In this document: positions 6,706 through 12,903 of the stretch, piece by piece
Numbering within the stretch: position 1 is the stretch's first letter
How the letters are laid out: every line of letters starts with the position of its first letter
From: CAYXLI01 sp964464925
GTDB lineage: Bacteria; Acidobacteriota; Terriglobia; Bryobacterales; Bryobacteraceae
Reading direction: 5' to 3'
NCBI GenBank assembly: GCA_964464925.1
Contig: CAYXLI010000059.1
Location: 1-15,988 of the forward strand
DNA length: 15,988 nucleotides
Program-made: the position numbers and the translations under genes
The notes under the pieces: generated by a model
What the model was told of the DNA's origin: nothing
Database searches by the model: none
What the model saw: the letters and a program-made list of their open reading frames with translations, nothing else

Positions 6706-6865
6706 ATTTGACCTCCAAAACCTTTTTCTTACTACAGGTGCAGTTTACGGCCGGGCTTGTTCACGGCCTTCTTCCTGCTTGACTACTTACGCCGTCGAAC
6801 ACGGCAAACGCCCCACCCGGGCATGGATGTCCCGATGGGGCATTCAACAAAACTTGCTGCTCAAC
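6706..6865 (-). promoter_or_regulatory. Structured rpsK-rpsD intergenic RNA, candidate S4 autoregulatory leader
   Basis: This 160-nt gap holds three hairpins on the minus strand, in transcript order. A large one at 6810-6841 has 11 pairs with a bulge (GCCCCAT-CGGG / CCCG-GGTGGGGC) and a 9-nt loop. A short one at 6791-6805 is GCCGT / ACGGC. The third, at 6749-6768, is GGCCG / CGGCC with a 10-nt loop, and lies about 30 nt before the rpsD Shine-Dalgarno site. None has a U-run. No convincing promoter or conserved small gene is seen. S4 controls its own synthesis through mRNA structures in E. coli and Bacillus; a similar role here is inference. Confidence 0.5.
6711..6716 (-). promoter_or_regulatory. 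Shine-Dalgarno site that fixes the TTG start of rpsD
   Basis: GGAGGT on the minus strand, 5 nt before the TTG at 6705-6703. There is no ATG or GTG in this frame nearby upstream, and the protein begins with the conserved MARY, so initiation at TTG is well supported. Confidence 0.8.
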
Positions 6866-7273
6866 TCAGACGCGGCGCTTTTTAGGCGGCCGGCAACCAT
6901 TGTGCGGGATAGGAGTTACGTCCTTAATCGATTTTACCTCAATCCCGGCAGTCGCCAGAGCGCGCACGGCCGACTCGCGTCCGGCGCCCGGCCCAGCCAC
7001 ACGGACTTCCACCGAACGCAGTCCCGTTTCCTTCGCCTTGTTGGCGGCGGTGAGGGACGCCTGCTGCGCGGCGAACGGAGTGCCCTTGCGGGATCCGCGG
7101 AAGCCCAGCGAGCCGGAGCTCGACCAGGCCAGGACGTTGCCCAGCGGATCGGTAAACGTGACAATCGTGTTGTTGAACGACGCCTGCACGTGGACCGTCC
7201 CATAAGGAACGTTCTTCTTTTCCTTCTTTTTGAAGCTCTTCTTCTTCGCTGATTTCGCGGGTGCCTTAGCCAT
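6866..7273 (-). CDS. rpsK: 30S ribosomal protein S11 (uS11)
   Basis: 135 aa. A platform protein of the small subunit beside the mRNA exit (E-site/Shine-Dalgarno) region. A Lys/Ala-rich arm (residues 1-20) precedes the conserved core VPYGTVHVQASFNNTIVTFT, then AAQQASLTAANKAKETGL and VRVAGPGAGRESAVRAL. The end IPHNGCRPPKKRRV is the typical S11 C-terminus. The start ATG lies 12 nt after rpsM. It is followed by the long structured gap before rpsD. Confidence 0.98.
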   Translation of the reverse strand: MAKAPAKSAKKKSFKKKEKKNVPYGTVHVQASFNNTIVTFTDPLGNVLAWSSSGSLGFRGSRKGTPFAAQQASLTAANKAKETGLRSVEVRVAGPGAGRESAVRALATAGIEVKSIKDVTPIPHNGCRPPKKRRV

Positions 7274-7285
7274 TCTTCAAAATCC

Positions 7286-7672
7286 TTATGTCTTACCGGT
7301 GGCCTTCTTCTTGCCAGCCACAGTGCCCTTGCGCGGACCCTTGCGGGTACGGGCATTGGTGTGCGTCCGCTGGCCGCGAGCCGGCAAGCCCCGGCGATGG
7401 CGGAGTCCGCGATACGAACCCATTTCGATGAGGCGCTTGATATTTAGCGAGATTTCCTTGCGGAGATCGCCTTCGATTGCCCCTTCGGATTCGAGGAGGT
7501 TACGGACGTTGTTGACCTCTTCTTCAGTAAGATCGCCAATCTTCTTGTCCGGGTTGATGCCGGTACGATGCAAGATGGACTTTGCACGAGTCCGGCCGAT
7601 GCCGTAGATATACGTGAGGCCGATTTCGGCTCTCTTTTTCGGCGGTAAGTCAATGCCCGCGATACGCGCCAT
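7286..7672 (-). CDS. rpsM: 30S ribosomal protein S13 (uS13)
   Basis: 128 aa. A small-subunit head protein contacting the large subunit and P-site tRNA. It starts MARIAGIDLPPKKRAEIGLT, has the helix-two-turn-helix IYGIGRTRAKSIL and ends with the basic tail RGLPARGQRTHTNARTRKGP. The ATG at 7672 is chosen. The frame is open to 7759, but that region is rpmJ in another frame and S13 proteins begin at MARIAG. A good AGAGGAAG sits just upstream. The gap to rpmJ is only 11 nt, so there is no room for an E. coli-style S4 leader in front of this gene unless it overlaps rpmJ. Confidence 0.98.
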   Translation of the reverse strand: MARIAGIDLPPKKRAEIGLTYIYGIGRTRAKSILHRTGINPDKKIGDLTEEEVNNVRNLLESEGAIEGDLRKEISLNIKRLIEMGSYRGLRHRRGLPARGQRTHTNARTRKGPRKGTVAGKKKATGKT

Positions 7673-7683
7673 AGTTCTTCCTC

Positions 7684-7797
7684 TTAACCCTGCCTCTGCT
7701 TGTGCTTCGGATTGGTGCAGATCACGCGCACGACACCGTGGCGGTGAATGACCTTGCACTTATCACACATTTTTTTAACGGATGCCCGTACTTTCAT
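7684..7797 (-). CDS. rpmJ: 50S ribosomal protein L36 (bL36), zinc-binding form
   Basis: 37 aa, a small zinc-ribbon protein of the large subunit. It reads MKVRASVKKMCDKC, then KVIHRHGVVRVICTNPKHKQ. The zinc ligands are C11, C14, C27 and H32, the complete C+ set. The ATG overlaps the infA stop by 4 nt (ATGA), which is the standard infA-rpmJ-rpsM order. It ends RQG with TAA at 7684-7686. The length is exactly the usual 37-38 residues. Confidence 0.96.
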   Translation of the reverse strand: MKVRASVKKMCDKCKVIHRHGVVRVICTNPKHKQRQG

Positions 7798-7997
7798 GAT
7801 TTCCTCAACAGCTTCGTAATCCGCCCCCGCCCACGATCATGCGGGGATAATTCCACTTCTACCCGGTCTCCCGGCCGCAGTCTCACGAAATTCGTCTGGA
7901 CTGCACCTGCCGGGTGCGCCGTCACGACTTGCTCGTTTTCGAGCTTCAGCCGATACGTCGCGTTCGGCAATAACTCGATCACTTCGGCTTCCGGCAT
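7794..7997 (-). CDS. infA: Divergent, short translation initiation factor IF-1
   Basis: 67 aa, a one-domain S1/OB-fold factor that occupies the ribosomal A site during initiation. Core motifs are present: ELLPNATYRLKLEN, PGDRVEVELSPHD and RGRIT. Compared with the usual ~72-aa IF-1, the N-terminal segment (KEDxIEVEG type) is missing about nine residues. The loop that in E. coli reads GKMRKNYIRI here reads GAVQTNFVRL, losing the basic residues that face helix 44 of 16S rRNA. No longer start exists: the in-frame codon two before the ATG is the map stop TAA. Upstream there is no real Shine-Dalgarno site, so translation is probably coupled to map. The position between map and rpmJ makes the identity firm; whether it is the main IF-1 is open. 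Confidence 0.88.
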   Translation of the reverse strand: MPEAEVIELLPNATYRLKLENEQVVTAHPAGAVQTNFVRLRPGDRVEVELSPHDRGRGRITKLLRKS

Positions 7998-8000
7998 ATC

Positions 8001-8771
8001 TTACGGCCGGGTCAACACCCACGGTCCGTTCGCCGTCACCGCCACACAATGCTCAAAGTGCGCCGAGAAGGAGCCATCTTTCGCAACGGCAGTCCACTTA
8101 TCCGACAGCACCTTGACGTCCGGCTTGCCCGCGTTCACCATCGGTTCAATCGCGAGCACCATTCCCTCTTTCAGCCGGGGATTCTCATTCTTCCGGTCGA
8201 CGTAGTTCGGAACTTGAGGCTCCTCATGCAGCGAAGTGCCGATTCCGTGCCCAACGTATTCCCGGACAATAGAAAACCCATGCGAGACCACATGCTTCTC
8301 GACGGTCCCGCAGATATCAAACAACCGGTTTCCCGGCCGGACCTTCTCGATGGCCATCTCGAGGGAATCCCGAGTGACGTCGAGCAACTTCTTCACCTGC
8401 TCATTCGGCTCGCCCACCGGAACAGTCACGGCAGAATCAGCAAAGTAGCCGTCCAGTTCAACTCCCGTGTCGATCGAAACGATGTCGCCCTGCTTCAGGA
8501 CACGTTTCGCCGATGGCATACCGTGCACGATTTCGTCATTCACCGACGTGCACAACACGTACGGATATTTCGACCCTGCCGCCGGCACATAGTACCCTTT
8601 GAACGCCGGCCGGGCACCTGCTTCGCGGATCATCTTCTCGGCCGCGACTTCCAGGTCGTGCGTCGTAATTCCCTCCTGAACCATCCCTGCCAGAGTGGTC
8701 AGGATTTTATGGACCAGCAGTCCGCTCCTGCGCATCTTTTCGAGCTCGGCCGGACTCTTACGAATGATCAT
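8001..8771 (-). CDS. map: Methionine aminopeptidase, type I
   Basis: 256 aa. Removes the initiator Met from nascent proteins at the ribosome. It has the pita-bread fold of type Ia enzymes without an N-terminal zinc extension. The metal ligands are D101 (SIDTG), D112 (FADSA), H175 (VGHGIG), E209 (AIEPM) and E240 (HFEHCV). The substrate-side His is H83 (IVHGMP). The length and all catalytic residues are normal. It lies 9 nt after secY, where many bacteria have adk between the two; adk is absent here. Its TAA stop is in the same frame as infA, separated from that ATG by a single codon. Confidence 0.97.
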   Translation of the reverse strand: MIIRKSPAELEKMRRSGLLVHKILTTLAGMVQEGITTHDLEVAAEKMIREAGARPAFKGYYVPAAGSKYPYVLCTSVNDEIVHGMPSAKRVLKQGDIVSIDTGVELDGYFADSAVTVPVGEPNEQVKKLLDVTRDSLEMAIEKVRPGNRLFDICGTVEKHVVSHGFSIVREYVGHGIGTSLHEEPQVPNYVDRKNENPRLKEGMVLAIEPMVNAGKPDVKVLSDKWTAVAKDGSFSAHFEHCVAVTANGPWVLTRP

Positions 8772-8780
8772 TCCCCCCGC

Positions 8781-10178
8781 TTAGATGGCCGATCGGCGGC
8801 CACGGATGCGGCCGGCGCGCGGAGTGAACCCTTCGTAGTGGCGCATAATCAACTGCGCTTCAATCTGGTTGACCGTATCCATCGCCACACCTACGACGAT
8901 CAGCAGCGATGTGCCGCCGAAGTAGAAGTTGACGCCGAGACCGTCCAGCAGCCAGCGCGGGAACCACTGATCGATGAAGTTACCGACGAGCGGCAGGCGC
9001 TGCAGCTTGATTCCCTGAATCATGATCTGCGGGATCAGCGATAGAACCGCCAAATACAGACCACCGACAACGGTGATCCTGGTCAGAATCTTGTTCATGT
9101 ACTCGGCGGTATTTTTGCCCGGTCGGATGCCCGGAATGAATCCGCCATACTTGCGCATATTATCCGCCGCTTCGTTCGGGTTAAAGATAATCGAAACGTA
9201 GAAGAAGCAGAAGAAGATAATCAGTGCCGTGAACAGCACGGCGTAAAGCGGAGACGAACTGTTGATCGCGCTCAGCAGGCCGGTCAAATAGGGGCTGTTC
9301 CTTACAAACGCGACATTATTCAACGTCTGCGGGAATGCCAGTAGCGAACTGGCAAAGATGACTGGAATCACGCCACCCGCATTCACCTTCAGCGGCAGGT
9401 GTGTCGACTGTCCACCCATCATACGCCGGCCAACCACACGTTTCGCGTACTGGACCGGGATGCGGCGCTCGCCCCGCTCCACCAGGACAATGAGCGCAAC
9501 CACCGCAATCATCACAACCAGAATGATGAGGGTCTGAATCGGATTCCAGGCGCGCGTCACAAACACATTCGTATAGACCTGCGTCATAGCGGCCGGAAGC
9601 CCCACAACGATGCCGGTGAAAATGATCAGCGACATGCCGTTGCCTATACCGCGCTCTGTAATCTGCTCACCAAGCCACATGATGAACGCAGTACCGGTGG
9701 TGAGACTGAGCATCGTCATGGCAATGAACCCGAATCCCGGGTTCAGCACGAAATTGCCCTCGGAATTTTGCAGCGTTAACGCGATTCCCGCCGCCTGGAA
9801 GAATGCCAGGCCGACAGTCAGATAGCGGGTCCACTGGGTAATCTTGCGGCGGCCGAGTTCGCCTTCCTTCTGCAGCTTTTCGAGCGTCGGAACGACGACC
9901 GTGAGCAACTGCAGAATGATCGATGCCGTGATATACGGCATGATGCCGAGGGCGAATACCGTGAGACGGCGGAATGAACCGCCGGAGAACAGGTCGATGA
10001 ATCCCAGCAGGGAACCCTGGTTCTGCTGGAAATATGTCTCGAGCTTGTTCGCGTCGATACCCGGAGTGGGAACGTGCGCGCCGAAACGATACACCGCGAG
10101 CAATCCCAGCGTGAACAGGACACGCTTGCGGAGGTCGGGAATGCGAAATACGTTTGCGACGGCTTCGAAAAACTTCAT
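8781..10178 (-). CDS. secY: Protein translocase subunit SecY
   Basis: 465 aa. The ten-helix channel of the inner-membrane Sec translocon. The N-terminus has RIPDLRKRVLFTLGLLAVYR. The plug region follows near 60-70. Helix 2 is TVFALGIMPYITASIILQLL. The conserved cytoplasmic loop ERGERRIPVQYAKR lies at 234-247 and FNPNEAADNMRKYGGFIPG at 332-350; both contact SecA and ribosomes. The end reads GTSLLIVVGVAMDTVNQIEA. Residues about 388-416 (IQGIKLQRLPL to LLDGLGV) form an insert in the outer loop before the last helix, absent from E. coli SecY. It lies 10 nt after rplO, as in the spc operon. Confidence 0.98.
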   Translation of the reverse strand: MKFFEAVANVFRIPDLRKRVLFTLGLLAVYRFGAHVPTPGIDANKLETYFQQNQGSLLGFIDLFSGGSFRRLTVFALGIMPYITASIILQLLTVVVPTLEKLQKEGELGRRKITQWTRYLTVGLAFFQAAGIALTLQNSEGNFVLNPGFGFIAMTMLSLTTGTAFIMWLGEQITERGIGNGMSLIIFTGIVVGLPAAMTQVYTNVFVTRAWNPIQTLIILVVMIAVVALIVLVERGERRIPVQYAKRVVGRRMMGGQSTHLPLKVNAGGVIPVIFASSLLAFPQTLNNVAFVRNSPYLTGLLSAINSSSPLYAVLFTALIIFFCFFYVSIIFNPNEAADNMRKYGGFIPGIRPGKNTAEYMNKILTRITVVGGLYLAVLSLIPQIMIQGIKLQRLPLVGNFIDQWFPRWLLDGLGVNFYFGGTSLLIVVGVAMDTVNQIEAQLIMRHYEGFTPRAGRIRGRRSAI

Positions 10179-10188
10179 GTTCTAGACC

Positions 10189-10644
10189 TTAGGCTTGCGC
10201 CGCTGCTTCAATGAGTTCCGCTTTTCCGCCAGCCGCTTCAATCTTTTGTTTGGCGGCTTCGGAGAACAGATGGGCCTTCACCGTGATCGCACGGGTGAGG
10301 TCGCCCGTACCGAGCACCTTGAGGCCATCCTTCAACTTCTTCACGACTCCGAGTTCCTTGAGGCGCGCCGCGTCGAACGTATCGCCTTCCAGCCGGTTCA
10401 GATCGGCCACATTCACGATGGCGTATTCCTTGCGGAAAATGTTGGTGAAGCCGCGCTTCGGCAGACGGCGATGCAGCGGCATCTGGCCGCCTTCGAAACC
10501 GCGCATCTTTGAATAACCGGAGATGGACTTGGCGCCCTTTGCGCCGCGGCCGGAGTATTTGCCGCGCCGCGAACCCATACCTTGGCCGACACGCTGTTGC
10601 TTGTGCTTTTGTCCGGCAGGTGGCTTGATATCAGACAGATTCAT
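10189..10644 (-). CDS. rplO: 50S ribosomal protein L15 (uL15)
   Basis: 151 aa. A late-assembly protein of the large subunit. Its extended N-terminal arm carries the typical MNLSDIKPPAGQ, RVGQGMGSRRGKYSGRGAKG and GFEGGQMPLHRRLPKRGF. The globular part ends in an Ala-rich helix (KIEAAGGKAELIEAA). The length is close to E. coli L15 (144 aa). The Shine-Dalgarno site is AAAGGGT just after the rpmD stop, 11 nt away. secY follows after 10 nt. Confidence 0.98.
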   Translation of the reverse strand: MNLSDIKPPAGQKHKQQRVGQGMGSRRGKYSGRGAKGAKSISGYSKMRGFEGGQMPLHRRLPKRGFTNIFRKEYAIVNVADLNRLEGDTFDAARLKELGVVKKLKDGLKVLGTGDLTRAITVKAHLFSEAAKQKIEAAGGKAELIEAAAQA

Positions 10645-10655
10645 GACGTAACCCT

Positions 10656-10838
10656 TTATTCGACAATCGCAAGCAGGTGCGGGATCTTGGCCACGACGCC
10701 ACGGAACGAAGCCGTGTCAGGACGCTCCACCACCTGATTGATCTTCCTGAGACCGAGGCTGCGGACGATGACCTTGTGCTTTTCGGGCGTGCAGATCGGA
10801 CTGCGGACGAGCTTGATCTTGATTTTACCTTCAGCCAT
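10656..10838 (-). CDS. rpmD: 50S ribosomal protein L30 (uL30)
   Basis: 60 aa, a single ferredoxin-like domain of the large subunit. It reads KIKIKLVRSPICTPEKHK, then SLGLRKINQVVERPDTASFR and ends KIPHLLAIVE. These match the conserved core L-R-K-x-x-x-x-V-x-x-x-D-T-x-x-x-R-G. The length equals that of E. coli L30. It lies between rpsE (12 nt) and rplO (11 nt), the standard spc order. Confidence 0.96.
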   Translation of the reverse strand: MAEGKIKIKLVRSPICTPEKHKVIVRSLGLRKINQVVERPDTASFRGVVAKIPHLLAIVE

Positions 10839-10850
10839 TGTACCCTTCTC

Positions 10851-11366
10851 CTACAGCTTCTCTGGAGCGAGCCCGCGAACTTCCGCCACAGCACCCTGGT
10901 CGCGAAGCTGTTCGAGCGCATTGATGGTCGCCTTCACAACATTATGCGGATTGTGCGAACCGATAGACTTGGTGAGAACGTTCGGGATACCCACGGCCTG
11001 AATGACCGCGCGCACCGGACCGCCGGCGATGACGCCGGTACCGGCCGGAGCCGGCTTCAGCAGCACCTGCCCGGCGCCGAAGCGCCCCAGCACCTGATGC
11101 TTGATGGTGGTTTCGAGAACGTTGATTTTCCGCAGGTTCTTCTTCGCTGATTCGATACCTTTCTTGATGGCCGAAGGAACTTCCTTCGCCTTTCCGGTAC
11201 CGAAGCCGACGACCTTCGCGCCGGAATCACCGACTACGACGAGCGCGGAGAAGCTCATGTTCTTACCGCCCTTGACCACCTTGGTCACGCGGTTGATGGA
11301 AACAACCTGCTCTTTGAGATTCAGATTCGCGGGATCGATCCGCTTTACAGTAGGCGTAGCTGCCAT
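10851..11366 (-). CDS. rpsE: 30S ribosomal protein S5 (uS5)
   Basis: 171 aa. Contributes to decoding fidelity and mRNA unwinding at the entry tunnel. The N-terminal double-stranded RNA-binding domain contains EQVVSINRVTKVVKGGKNM and FSALVVVGDSGAKVVGFGTG. The C-terminal domain has GTGVIAGGPVRAVIQAVGI and DVLTKS-like NVLTKSIGSHNPHNVVKAT. The length is close to E. coli (167). Its ATG directly abuts the rplR stop (TAA-ATG, no gap), so translation is likely coupled. Confidence 0.98.
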   Translation of the reverse strand: MAATPTVKRIDPANLNLKEQVVSINRVTKVVKGGKNMSFSALVVVGDSGAKVVGFGTGKAKEVPSAIKKGIESAKKNLRKINVLETTIKHQVLGRFGAGQVLLKPAPAGTGVIAGGPVRAVIQAVGIPNVLTKSIGSHNPHNVVKATINALEQLRDQGAVAEVRGLAPEKL

Positions 11367-11723
11367 TTAGAACTCCAGTCCCGCTTCGCGCGCTGCTTCG
11401 GCCAGAGCCTTAACACGGCCGTGATACAGATAGCCGCCGCGATCGAAGACCACCTTCTTGACTCCCTTTTCCTGGGCGCGCTGTGCGACCAGCTTACCGA
11501 TTTCCTTTGCACCCGCTACATTGCCGCCGACGATGGTTGAACTCTTCTCGTTGCTCGAAGCGGAGGCGAGCGTGGTGCCCGAGATGTCGTCGATCACCTG
11601 CGCATAAATGTGCGCCAGGCTGCGATACACAGCGAGGCGAGGCCGCTCGGCGGTGCCCTTCATCCGCTGGCGAATGCGCTTATGAATACGAACGCGAACG
11701 ATATTTTTGCTGTCTCGGCTCAT
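11367..11723 (-). CDS. rplR: 50S ribosomal protein L18 (uL18)
   Basis: 118 aa. Binds 5S rRNA with L5 to form the central protuberance. A basic N-terminal tail (RVRIHKRIRQRMKGTAERPR) is followed by RLAVYRSLAHIYAQVIDD and VGKL-like EIGKLVAQRAQEKGVKKVVF. It closes DRGGYLYHGRVKALAEAARE and GLEF, the conserved end. The length equals E. coli (117). The start ATG shares one base with the rplF stop (TAATG). Confidence 0.98.
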   Translation of the reverse strand: MSRDSKNIVRVRIHKRIRQRMKGTAERPRLAVYRSLAHIYAQVIDDISGTTLASASSNEKSSTIVGGNVAGAKEIGKLVAQRAQEKGVKKVVFDRGGYLYHGRVKALAEAAREAGLEF

Positions 11724-12259
11724 TACTTACCTCCCGCGCCGGTCTTACCAACCTTCTTGCGCAGTGCTTCGCCCGTGTAGCGGACGCCCTTGTTCTTGTA
11801 CGGATCTGGCGGACGTAGCGCACGCATATTTGCCGCCACCTGGCCGAGCAACTGGCGGTCATAACCGCTCAGCACGATATGCGTCTGCTTGTCGACCTTG
11901 ATGTCGATACCCTTCGGCAGCATGAACTCGATCTGGTGCGAATAGCCCAGTGTGAAGATGGCGATATTGCCCTTCACGTCCACGCGATAGCCGATGCCGA
12001 CGATGTCCAACTCACGGGTGAACCCGGTGGAAACGCCGACTACCGCATTCGAAGCCAAAGCGCGCGTCAGGCCGTGAAGCGCCGCCTGCTGATCGTTGTC
12101 GCGTTTGATCTCTAGCGTATTACCGTTCTGTTCGACACGAATCCCGGCCGGAACAGGCACACTCAGCTTGCCCTTCGGCCCTTCTACGTGCAGCTCATCA
12201 CCGATCTGGAGCTTAACACCAGCCGGAATCGGGATTGGCTTTTTTCCTACTCTCGACAT
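11723..12259 (-). CDS. rplF: 50S ribosomal protein L6 (uL6)
   Basis: 178 aa. Two similar L6 domains near the factor-binding site of the large subunit. It starts MSRVGKKPIPIPAGVKLQIG and has the second-domain signature PYKNKGVRYTGEALRKKVGK at the end. The ATG at 12259 is chosen: MSRVGKKPIP is the invariant N-terminus and AAGGA lies 7 nt upstream. The open frame back to 12325 overlaps rpsH and is a shadow. The length equals E. coli (177). Confidence 0.98.
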   Translation of the reverse strand: MSRVGKKPIPIPAGVKLQIGDELHVEGPKGKLSVPVPAGIRVEQNGNTLEIKRDNDQQAALHGLTRALASNAVVGVSTGFTRELDIVGIGYRVDVKGNIAIFTLGYSHQIEFMLPKGIDIKVDKQTHIVLSGYDRQLLGQVAANMRALRPPDPYKNKGVRYTGEALRKKVGKTGAGGK

Positions 12260-12275
12260 TGATGGTTCCTTTTCC

Positions 12276-12674
12276 TTACCACACCCGGCAAAGCACTTCG
12301 CCGCCCACGCCTTCCTTGCGGGCATTGCGGCCGGTCATCACGCCCTTCGGCGTCGTGAGAATGTTGATACCCAGTCCACCGAGTACGCGCGGAACTTCCT
12401 TGCTGCCTACGTAAACGCGGCAGCCGGGGCGCGATATCCGCTCAATGTGAGCGATGGCGGGCGTATTCTGCGGCGTGTACTTCAGGTAGATCTTGATCAC
12501 CTTGCTCGGACCCTCTTCGGCGAGCTTGAAGTTGATGATGTAGCCTTCTTCGCGGAGAATGCGGGCGATCTCAGCCTTCAGTTTGGACGCAGGGACGTCG
12601 ACCTTCTGATGGCGCGCACCAAGTGCGTTGCGAACGCGCGTCAGCATATCTGCGATAGGGTCGGATGTCGTCAT
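12276..12674 (-). CDS. rpsH: 30S ribosomal protein S8 (uS8)
   Basis: 132 aa. A primary 16S rRNA-binding protein that also represses spc-operon translation in E. coli. The N-terminus is TTSDPIADMLTRVRNALGA; the C-terminal part has ISRPGCRVYVGSKEVPRVLG, LGINILTTPKGVMTGRNAR and the end GGEVLCRVW, the typical S8 close. The length matches E. coli (130). A Shine-Dalgarno-like GAGGGAAG is upstream in the 40-nt gap after rpsN. No E. coli-like S8 operator could be identified by eye. Confidence 0.98.
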   Translation of the reverse strand: MTTSDPIADMLTRVRNALGARHQKVDVPASKLKAEIARILREEGYIINFKLAEEGPSKVIKIYLKYTPQNTPAIAHIERISRPGCRVYVGSKEVPRVLGGLGINILTTPKGVMTGRNARKEGVGGEVLCRVW

Positions 12675-12714
12675 GAATTAGCTTCCCTCGTTTCCAATCA
12701 ATCCAATTTCGTGC

Positions 12715-12900
12715 TTACCAGCTCGACTTTGTCACGCCGGGGATCTCACCGGCGAGAGCAAGCTTGCGGAAGCAAATACGGCAGAGCGCGAACTTTCCGA
12801 GGAAGCCGCGCGGCCGGCCGCACTGGGTGCAGCGGTTGCGGTGACGGCACTCGAACTTCGGCTTCTTCAGGTCCTTCGCAATCTTTGCGGTTGTGGCCAT
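12715..12900 (-). CDS. rpsN: 30S ribosomal protein S14, zinc-binding (uS14, type Z)
   Basis: 61 aa, the short form of S14 in the 30S head. Four cysteines, C24, C27, C40 and C43 (CTQC and CRIC), form a zinc ribbon. Conserved parts include CGRPRGF and CFRKLALAGEIPGVTKSSW. The short C+ form replaces the ~100-aa zinc-free S14 of E. coli. An AAGGAG within the rplE end region serves as the Shine-Dalgarno site. It is spaced 3 nt from rplE. Confidence 0.97.
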   Translation of the reverse strand: MATTAKIAKDLKKPKFECRHRNRCTQCGRPRGFLGKFALCRICFRKLALAGEIPGVTKSSW

Positions 12901-12903
12901 TCC

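Noticed and set aside
6810..6841. Intrinsic terminator between rpsK and rpsD
   Set aside because: The stem is strong, but the following bases are GUUUGCCG, not a U-run, and essential genes follow without a clear promoter.
6842..6844. Short minus-strand frame of 18 codons starting near here inside the rpsK-rpsD gap
   Set aside because: It lies within hairpin stems, has no Shine-Dalgarno site and is too short to support.
7673..7759. N-terminal extension of rpsM
   Set aside because: It would be translated from inside rpmJ in another frame; S13 proteins begin at MARIAG and a Shine-Dalgarno site precedes that ATG.
8049..9044. Long plus-strand open frame across map and secY
   Set aside because: Antisense to two well-conserved genes, with Arg/His-rich composition typical of shadow frames.
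12260..12325. N-terminal extension of rplF
   Set aside because: It overlaps the rpsH end; L6 begins at MSRVGKKPIP, with AAGGA upstream.
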